Part shown: one piece after another, positions 59,121 through 64,000 of the stretch
How positions within the stretch are numbered: the first letter of the stretch is position 1
Layout of the letters: every line of letters begins with the position of its first letter
Assembly (NCBI RefSeq): GCF_010894435.1
Contig: NZ_JAAIXZ010000015.1
Coordinates: 186,001 to 250,000 of the forward strand
Length of the DNA stretch: 64,000 nt
Source: Pyxidicoccus trucidator
GTDB lineage: Bacteria; Myxococcota; Myxococcia; Myxococcales; Myxococcaceae
Direction: 5' to 3'
Notes under the pieces: model-generated
What the model was told of the DNA's origin: nothing
Database searches by the model: none
What the model saw: only the letters and a program-made list of their open reading frames with translations
Translations under genes and position numbers: made by a program

Positions 59121-60113
59121 TTACAGGCCCCAGTCGGGGTTGAGGTGCATGATCCACTTCCGGTGGAAGTTGGACTGCATGCGCATGGTGTACGTGGCCG
59201 TCAGCGGGATGAAGTAGCGCTTGCCGGCAAGGTCTGAGACGAGGGGGATGCTGCCGGTGGCCAGGCCCCAGAGCACCGCCATCTCCAGCGGGTAGACGGA
59301 GTCATAGCCCTTCTCGTGCTGGATGCCCCGGACGGACGCGGCGGCCAGGCCGGTGAGGTTGCCGTCGCTCATGATGTTGCCGCGAGGGTCCATCGTCGCC
59401 CGGTCGATGGCGCCGTGGAGGGCGAGGCCCGCGTTGGAGGCGAACCACGAGGTGAAGATGATCCAGTTCGCGAAGGGCACCCGCAGCTGGTACCAGTAGC
59501 GCAGGCGGATGGTGAGCCGCGTCGACTTGCGGAAGACGAGCTCCGACTCGTCCGGCTCCGGCAGGTTGAAGAACTTGCGGATGTGGTTCTCCAGCGTGGG
59601 CACCTCGGGGAAGCTGTCCGCCCCGTCGAAGTCCAGTTCCTGCCAGTTGACGCCGCTGCGCAGCTTCCAGATGGTGTTGATGGGCGTGAAGTAGGCCGGG
59701 TTGATGGTGTCCACCCGGATGATGCCCAGCAGGTTGGAGCCGTTGACGGTGCGGGGCACCACGCCGCCACCGAAGTTCAGCGCGCTCATGCCCGTGTCGT
59801 AGGCCGCGTGCAGCGCGAACGTCTTCGCGAGGTTCGGCAGGTCGTTCGTGGCGCCCATGGTGGGCAGCAGCGCGACGATGGCCGCGTCGTGCATGCGCTC
59901 GTTGTTGCCGTTCCACACGCTGCCGGCCCGCGCCGCCTGGTACGCGGCGTACTCGGTCATCAGCTTCGCGTGCTGCATCATCGTGAGCTGGATGATGCCC
60001 AACGTCATGAAGACGGTCAGTGGCATGATCATCGCCGCCTCGACAGCGGCCTGACCCGACTGTCTGCGGCGCGGCGCCCCCTGTGCCCGCCCTTCCTGTG
60101 CTTCCTGTCCCAT
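59121..60113 (-). CDS. TadE-like minor pseudopilin, 330 aa
   Basis: ATG 60113 gives 330 residues; an ATG 36 bases upstream lacks a ribosome site. A basic leader (APRRRQSG) precedes QAAVEAAMIMPLTVFMTLGI, with Glu at mature position 5, as in TadE/F. The next block YAAYQAARAGSVWNGN is typical of TadE helices. The rest is a large exported domain with many aromatic residues (RLRYWYQLRVPFANWIIFTS). It is the first gene of the prepilin run 60113-53299, whose members overlap or nearly touch. Confidence 0.82.
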   Translation of the reverse strand: MGQEAQEGRAQGAPRRRQSGQAAVEAAMIMPLTVFMTLGIIQLTMMQHAKLMTEYAAYQAARAGSVWNGNNERMHDAAIVALLPTMGATNDLPNLAKTFALHAAYDTGMSALNFGGGVVPRTVNGSNLLGIIRVDTINPAYFTPINTIWKLRSGVNWQELDFDGADSFPEVPTLENHIRKFFNLPEPDESELVFRKSTRLTIRLRYWYQLRVPFANWIIFTSWFASNAGLALHGAIDRATMDPRGNIMSDGNLTGLAAASVRGIQHEKGYDSVYPLEMAVLWGLATGSIPLVSDLAGKRYFIPLTATYTMRMQSNFHRKWIMHLNPDWGL

Positions 60114-60217
60114 GCCCACATTATCCGGGCAGGCAGCCTTCGAATGCATCGGTCAAATGGACAGCGATGCGAGCCCGCCTGCTCGCGATTTCTCAGTGCT
60201 CAGTAAGTCGCAGACCT

Positions 60218-61693
60218 TCATTTTCCGGGAGCAGCGGATTTCGCGGGTGCTTCGAGGCTCGTGGGCTCGCGGGAGAGACGACGGCGGGCGGCCTGGGCGG
60301 CACTGGAGCCCGGGGCCTCTGTCAGGATCTGGTTGCAGGCGGCGACGCCCGCGGCCTGACGCCCCAGGAACAGCTCCGCGTCACACAGGCGGTTGAGAAG
60401 GCCCAGCCGCTCCGTGCCGGTGGCCCCGGCCGCCAGCGCCGAGCGCAGCAGGCCCGCCTCCATGGCGCGGTCCCCGTCGTCGAACGCTTCCCGGGCCCGG
60501 CGTGACAGCTCCGCCACGCTCGGACGCGGCTCCGCCGCGGCGACCTGGGGGCGAGACGTCGGCGCCCTCGTCGGCGCGCTCACGGCCTCGCCCTTCTTCC
60601 GCTTCGCCGTCGAGAAGTCCTGCTCGGCGTTGGAGTCACTGCGCTCGGCCAACGCCTCCTGCACACTGGCCGCGCCACGGCCGGCGCTCGGAGCCGTGGG
60701 CATGGGGGCCGCCGCCACGACGGGCGCGGGAGGCGGCGGCGCGGCCGTGGCGGGCCCCGCCGCCGCATACCCGAGGGCCCCAGCCTGCGACTGCGCCGCG
60801 AGGGACTCGGGCTCGGCCTCCTCCGCCTGGGCGGGCTCGCCGTCGTCCGCGACGCCCCCGTAGGCCGGAGACGTTCCCCCCAGCCGCAGCGAGTCGCGCG
60901 GAGGCACCAGCTTCGGAGCCTGCGAGTCGGCCACGCGGCCTTCGGGCGCGGACAGGGCGTCTTCCTCGTCCAGGTCCTTCTGGAACAGGGCCATCTTCTT
61001 GCCAGGCGCCGGCTTCATCGTCGCCGCCTTGTCGCTCACACTGCGCGCGCGCTCCTTGCTGCTTCCGAAGTCACGCTTCGCCTTCGACTCATTCTCACGG
61101 ACGAGGCGGGCGTCGAGTCCGCCCCCGCTGCCCTCCTTCTCCCAACCCTCGGCACGTCGCGGCGCCTCGTCCCCGGCGACCAGGGCCGAAGCGACCTCGG
61201 CGGGCGCCTCCTGCATCGGCGCGCCTTGAAGAGCGGGAGCGGGAGCCATGGGTCTCGGCTCCTGGCGCGCGGGAGCGGACTCCGCCTTCCGCGCCAGCTC
61301 CGGCTCCGCCGCGGCCATGCTCAGGTTGGGCCGCGTGAGGTCGGGGTTGCGCTGCTGGATGGCGAGGATGCCGAAGGTGCTCACCGAGGCCAGCCCCACC
61401 ACCGGCAGCAGCCAGCGACGCCAGCGCGAGGGCCGGGGCGCGGGGCCGGCGGCGGCGCGACGCGCGGACTGCTGCGCGTAGGCCAGGAGCGACTCCAGGC
61501 CGGCGTCCGGCGCGGACTCCGAGGAGAGCTGGGACATGGTGGCGCGCACGCCGCGAATGTCGTCCAGGGCCTGGGTGCAGCGGGCGCAGCCCTGCAGGTG
61601 CGCTTCCACTGCCCGGGCCTCGGGGACGGGCAGCTCGCCGTAGACGAAGTCGAGGAGTCTGTCCTCGTGCGCGTGGAGGTTCTGCGGATTCAT
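60218..61693 (-). CDS. Anti-sigma factor (zf-HC2) with long linker
   Basis: A 491-residue membrane anti-sigma factor. Residues 1-45 are a zinc-binding anti-sigma domain (His32-x3-Cys36-x2-Cys39 in HLQGCARCTQAL). One membrane helix (WLLPVVGLASVSTFGILAIQ) lies near residue 92. About 280 residues of Ala/Pro/Glu/Ser-rich sequence follow, then a helical C-terminus (VAELSRRAREAFDDGDRAME onward) with TPR-like periodicity. The ATG overlaps the stop of the sigma gene (ATGA). The protein probably holds its partner inactive until an envelope signal frees it. Confidence 0.85.
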   Translation of the reverse strand: MNPQNLHAHEDRLLDFVYGELPVPEARAVEAHLQGCARCTQALDDIRGVRATMSQLSSESAPDAGLESLLAYAQQSARRAAAGPAPRPSRWRRWLLPVVGLASVSTFGILAIQQRNPDLTRPNLSMAAAEPELARKAESAPARQEPRPMAPAPALQGAPMQEAPAEVASALVAGDEAPRRAEGWEKEGSGGGLDARLVRENESKAKRDFGSSKERARSVSDKAATMKPAPGKKMALFQKDLDEEDALSAPEGRVADSQAPKLVPPRDSLRLGGTSPAYGGVADDGEPAQAEEAEPESLAAQSQAGALGYAAAGPATAAPPPPAPVVAAAPMPTAPSAGRGAASVQEALAERSDSNAEQDFSTAKRKKGEAVSAPTRAPTSRPQVAAAEPRPSVAELSRRAREAFDDGDRAMEAGLLRSALAAGATGTERLGLLNRLCDAELFLGRQAAGVAACNQILTEAPGSSAAQAARRRLSREPTSLEAPAKSAAPGK

Positions 61694-62322
61694 CCCGTCA
61701 CCGTCCTTCCGTCCTCGGCGAGGTCGCCGTCCACGCCCATCTCCGCCAGGCGTCGGCGCAACCCGTCGAGCGCGTAGCGCATCCGGCTCTTCACGGTGTT
61801 CTCGGACACGCCCGTCACCTCGGCGATGTCCTTGAAGGGGATGCCGCTGTACTCACGCAGGATGAACACTTCTCGCTGCTCCTCCGGGAGGGACGCCAGG
61901 GCCCGTTCCAGCATCGGCCGCAGACGTGCGTTGTAGGCCCCCCGCTCGGGGCTGGCTCCGGTGTCCGGCAGCCCCTCGCCCAGCGGACGTCCCTCGTCCC
62001 CGTCCACTCCCGCGGCGGGGGCTTCCAGGGACGACGCCTGGCGGTAGCTCTCTTTGCGCGCACTGTCCACGCAGAGGTTCCTCGCAATCGTGTAGAGCCA
62101 GGTCGTGAACTTCGCCTTGGGCGTGTACTCGCCGGCGCTCCGTACCACCTTCAGCCACGTCTCCTGCAGCACGTCCTCCGCCCGTGCCCGCTGCCCGACG
62201 AATCGGAGGACGAAGTTGAACACCGGCGTCCGGTGCTTGCGCACCAACGCCTCGAACGCGCGCGCGTCCCCCGCCTGGAAGGCGAGCATCAGCCGCTCGT
62301 CTGAGGTCTCCGGTCCCAACAC
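61690..62322 (-). CDS. ECF sigma factor
   Basis: An RNA polymerase sigma factor of the ECF group. GTG 62322 gives 210 residues; a start 45 bases upstream is possible. Region 2 is complete (LMLAFQAGDARAFEALVRKH, RAEDVLQETWLKVV, TWLYTIARNLCVDSAR) and so is region 4 (LPEEQREVFILREYSGIPFK, GVSENTVKSRMRYALDGLRR). It is paired with the zf-HC2 anti-sigma that overlaps it. Targets are unknown; the Tad-type genes immediately downstream are obvious candidates. Confidence 0.92.
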   Translation of the reverse strand: MLGPETSDERLMLAFQAGDARAFEALVRKHRTPVFNFVLRFVGQRARAEDVLQETWLKVVRSAGEYTPKAKFTTWLYTIARNLCVDSARKESYRQASSLEAPAAGVDGDEGRPLGEGLPDTGASPERGAYNARLRPMLERALASLPEEQREVFILREYSGIPFKDIAEVTGVSENTVKSRMRYALDGLRRRLAEMGVDGDLAEDGRTVTG

Positions 62323-62403
62323 TCCCCCGTCTCTCCTGGAGCACCCGCTACCCCGACCCCTCCTCAACCCGTGCCGTCATAACGGACGAGGGGCCAAGAG
62401 GGT

Positions 62404-62817
62404 CTATCCCGAGCGCGGTCTCCGGTAAGTGGCGAGAATGACAGGGACCGCCACGGCTGTCACCAGGGCGGCCTGGGCCAGCAGCACGTCCGGAAGGGGC
62501 CGCTGGACATGCACCTGGAGCGAGCGTCCGAGCGCCAGCCCCAGCAGCACCCCGGTGAGCGTACGCACCGCGTTGGAGCCGGCCGCCGGGCGGAAGCGCC
62601 CCACCGCCCAGTCCACCAGGGCGGGCAGCGTGAGGCCCAGCACCACCGGCACGTCCCAACGCCACTCGCGCGGCGCACGCAGAATGAAGAGGCCCACCAG
62701 CGTGGCGAGCATCACCGGGTACGTGCCCAGGCAGCGCGCGCACACGCGCACTCCGCCCAGCACGTAGGTGCGGTTGTACTCATCCGGGTGGTGGTGGCTG
62801 AGCCAGAACACCGGCAT
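62404..62817 (-). CDS. DUF2085 membrane protein
   Basis: A DUF2085-family protein of 137 residues from ATG 62817, with GGAGG just 2 bases away; a start at 62892 would add 25 Pro-rich residues. [11 protein letters not shown], then [12 protein letters not shown], with His and a Cys-x2-Cys pair, is the family signature and may bind metal. Four hydrophobic segments follow. The 3' end of the ABC transporter gene overlaps it by 38 bases, so it is co-transcribed. The function of the family is not known. Confidence 0.8.
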   Translation of the reverse strand: MPVFWLSHHHPDEYNRTYVLGGVRVCARCLGTYPVMLATLVGLFILRAPREWRWDVPVVLGLTLPALVDWAVGRFRPAAGSNAVRTLTGVLLGLALGRSLQVHVQRPLPDVLLAQAALVTAVAVPVILATYRRPRSG

Positions 62818-63832
62818 CACCTCCGGAGGTGGGGGCGGAGCTGACTTCCCGCGCGTCTCCTTCCACGAGAAAACAAGCGGCCGTGTGCCCATCCCCGAGC
62901 GGGTACAGCGGCGGGGACTCGCGCCGGCAGCGCTCCATGGCGTGGGGGCAGCGCGGGTGGAAGGCGCACCCGGACGGCGGGTTGAGCGGCGACGGCGGCT
63001 CGCCCGGCACCAGCAGGCGGGTGCGCGCGCGGCCCGGGTCCGGCACCGGCACGGCGGACAGCAGCGCCTGCGTGTACGGGTGGCGCGGTCGGCGGTACAG
63101 CTCCGCGGCGGGCGCCAGTTCGACGATGCGGCCCAGGTACATGACGGCCACCCGGGTGGAGACGTACTCGACGATTTTCAGGTCGTGCGCGATGAAGACG
63201 TAGGTGAGGCCGCGCTCGCGCTGCAGGTCCACCAGCAGATTGACGATCTGCGCCTGGATGGACACGTCCAGCGCGCTGATGGGCTCGTCCGCCACCACCA
63301 GGTCCGGGCGCAATGCGATGGCGCGTGCAATGCCGATGCGCTGGCGCTGCCCGCCGGAGAACTCGTGGGGGTAGCGCTCCAGCGCCTCGCGCGGCAGGCC
63401 CATGGCGTCCACCAGGGCGGCCACCTCGCGCTCCCGCTCGCCGCGCTCGCGCGCGAGGCCGTGGATGGTGAAGGGCTCGCCCAGAATCTCCCGCACCGTC
63501 ATCCTCGGGTTGAGCGAGGCATACGGGTCCTGGAAGACGAGCTGCATGCGCCGGCGCAGCGGGCGCAGCCTCCGCTGGGACTGGCCCGTCAGCTCCTGTC
63601 CGTCGAAGCGGATGGAGCCGGCGGTGGGCTCCACCAGCCGCAGCAGCGCGCGCCCGAGGGTGCTCTTGCCGCAGCCGCTCTCCCCCACCAGCCCGAGCGT
63701 CTCCCCGCGCACCACGTCGAAGCCCACGCCGTCCACGGCCTTCACCGCGCCGCGCACCCGGCCCAGCAGCCCGCCGCGCACGGGGAAGTGCACCTTCAAG
63801 TCCTTCACCTGGAGCAGCGGCCCGGAGCTCAT
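62780..63832 (-). CDS. Oligopeptide/dipeptide ABC transporter ATPase (OppF/DppF)
   Basis: A 350-residue ATP-binding subunit from ATG 63832. Walker [11 protein letters not shown]-loop [15 protein letters not shown], signature [14 protein letters not shown], Walker [14 protein letters not shown] and the H-loop IAHDLKIV are all intact. The C-terminal oligopeptide extension is present ([32 protein letters not shown]), with the four cysteines seen in such ATPases. It pairs with the OppD-like gene it overlaps. The transported substrate is unclear. Confidence 0.93.
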   Translation of the reverse strand: MSSGPLLQVKDLKVHFPVRGGLLGRVRGAVKAVDGVGFDVVRGETLGLVGESGCGKSTLGRALLRLVEPTAGSIRFDGQELTGQSQRRLRPLRRRMQLVFQDPYASLNPRMTVREILGEPFTIHGLARERGEREREVAALVDAMGLPREALERYPHEFSGGQRQRIGIARAIALRPDLVVADEPISALDVSIQAQIVNLLVDLQRERGLTYVFIAHDLKIVEYVSTRVAVMYLGRIVELAPAAELYRRPRHPYTQALLSAVPVPDPGRARTRLLVPGEPPSPLNPPSGCAFHPRCPHAMERCRRESPPLYPLGDGHTAACFLVEGDAREVSSAPTSGGDAGVLAQPPPPG

Positions 63833-64000
63833 GGCGCGGGCACCGGGTTGTGGCAGGCGGCGAGCTGCCCGTCCCGCTTCGGCTCCAGCGGCGGCACCAC
63901 GCGCGCGCACACCTCCAGCGCGCGCTCGCACCTGTCGCGGAAGGCGCAGCCCGAGGGCAGCCTGCCCAGCGAGGGCACCATGCCGGGAATGGCCTGGAGC
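63829..64000 (-). CDS. Oligopeptide ABC transporter ATPase (OppD/DppD), C-terminal fragment
   Basis: The last 56 residues of a partner ATPase run off the right edge. [18 protein letters not shown] and CHNPVP are the C-terminal cysteine motif of OppD/DppD-type subunits. The TGA stop (63829-63831) overlaps the start of the OppF-like gene (ATGA). The nucleotide-binding core lies outside the window. Confidence 0.88.
   Translation of the reverse strand, partial: LQAIPGMVPSLGRLPSGCAFRDRCERALEVCARVVPPLEPKRDGQLAACHNPVPAP

Noticed and set aside
1-64000. Insertion sequences, prophage, integrase or toxin-antitoxin genes
   Set aside because: No transposase, integrase, phage structural or recognisable toxin-antitoxin protein was found on either strand.

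Overview
This is a very GC-rich chromosomal window with long runs of same-strand genes, many overlapping start/stop codons and third positions almost always G or C. Gene content points to a myxobacterium of the Myxococcaceae (Myxococcus, Pyxidicoccus or Corallococcus type). The clearest markers are a three-gene bactofilin set next to a PadC-like ParB-domain protein, a wzm-wzt-wbgA O-antigen locus, a MYXO-CTERM-like protein tail, and a Tad-type locus resembling the Kil predation system. This assignment comes from family knowledge and gene order; no database search was run.

Positions 1-2,860 hold mixed genes: a truncated alcohol dehydrogenase, an Mpo1-like membrane protein, a small orphan, a sigma-factor remnant and a SHOCT protein. 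Positions 2,868-21,171 are a surface-polysaccharide region. rfbB-rfbD-rfbA-rfbC make dTDP-L-rhamnose. Two glycosyltransferase genes and a small linker protein run divergently from them, and wzm-wzt-wbgA encode an ABC exporter and a three-domain glycosyltransferase. A YciI protein and a large ELWxxDGT-repeat surface lipoprotein interrupt the region.

Positions 21,172-29,200 are housekeeping: tRNA-Gly(GCC) with its own promoter and terminator, pgsA, a TPR/AIM24-like protein, a lytic transglycosylase, nadB, a rhomboid protease, a LOG-family protein, a lipoprotein and pyrE. Positions 29,204-32,055 are padC-bacP-bacO-bacN, a cytoskeletal scaffold linked in M. xanthus to ParABS positioning. Positions 32,111-39,619 hold a lysophospholipase-like hydrolase, a TPR protein, a hybrid histidine kinase with a dead GGDEF domain and an orphan lipoprotein.

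Positions 39,629-48,850 read as one leftward series of tightly packed genes: two FHA proteins, xseA, xseB, a single-domain response regulator, ispA, dxs and tlyA. Positions 48,861-60,113 are an incomplete Tad/Flp locus. It has CpaB, TadB and TadC, one Flp-like prepilin, two TadE-like proteins, one TadG-like protein, and periplasmic or lipoprotein accessories. It has no ATPase, secretin or prepilin peptidase. Its composition and its place near the bactofilin genes match my memory of the second kil cluster of M. xanthus, which works with a remote cluster supplying the missing parts. Positions 60,218-64,000 hold an ECF sigma/anti-sigma pair, a DUF2085 protein and the end of an oligopeptide ABC transporter operon.

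The most rewarding places for follow-up are the accessory genes of the Kil-like locus (especially the twin lipoproteins), the repeated SHR/QxEFN module shared by two polysaccharide proteins, the His-rich PadC linker, and the frame-switched tail of the ELW protein. No IS elements, CRISPR arrays or prophage genes were seen.
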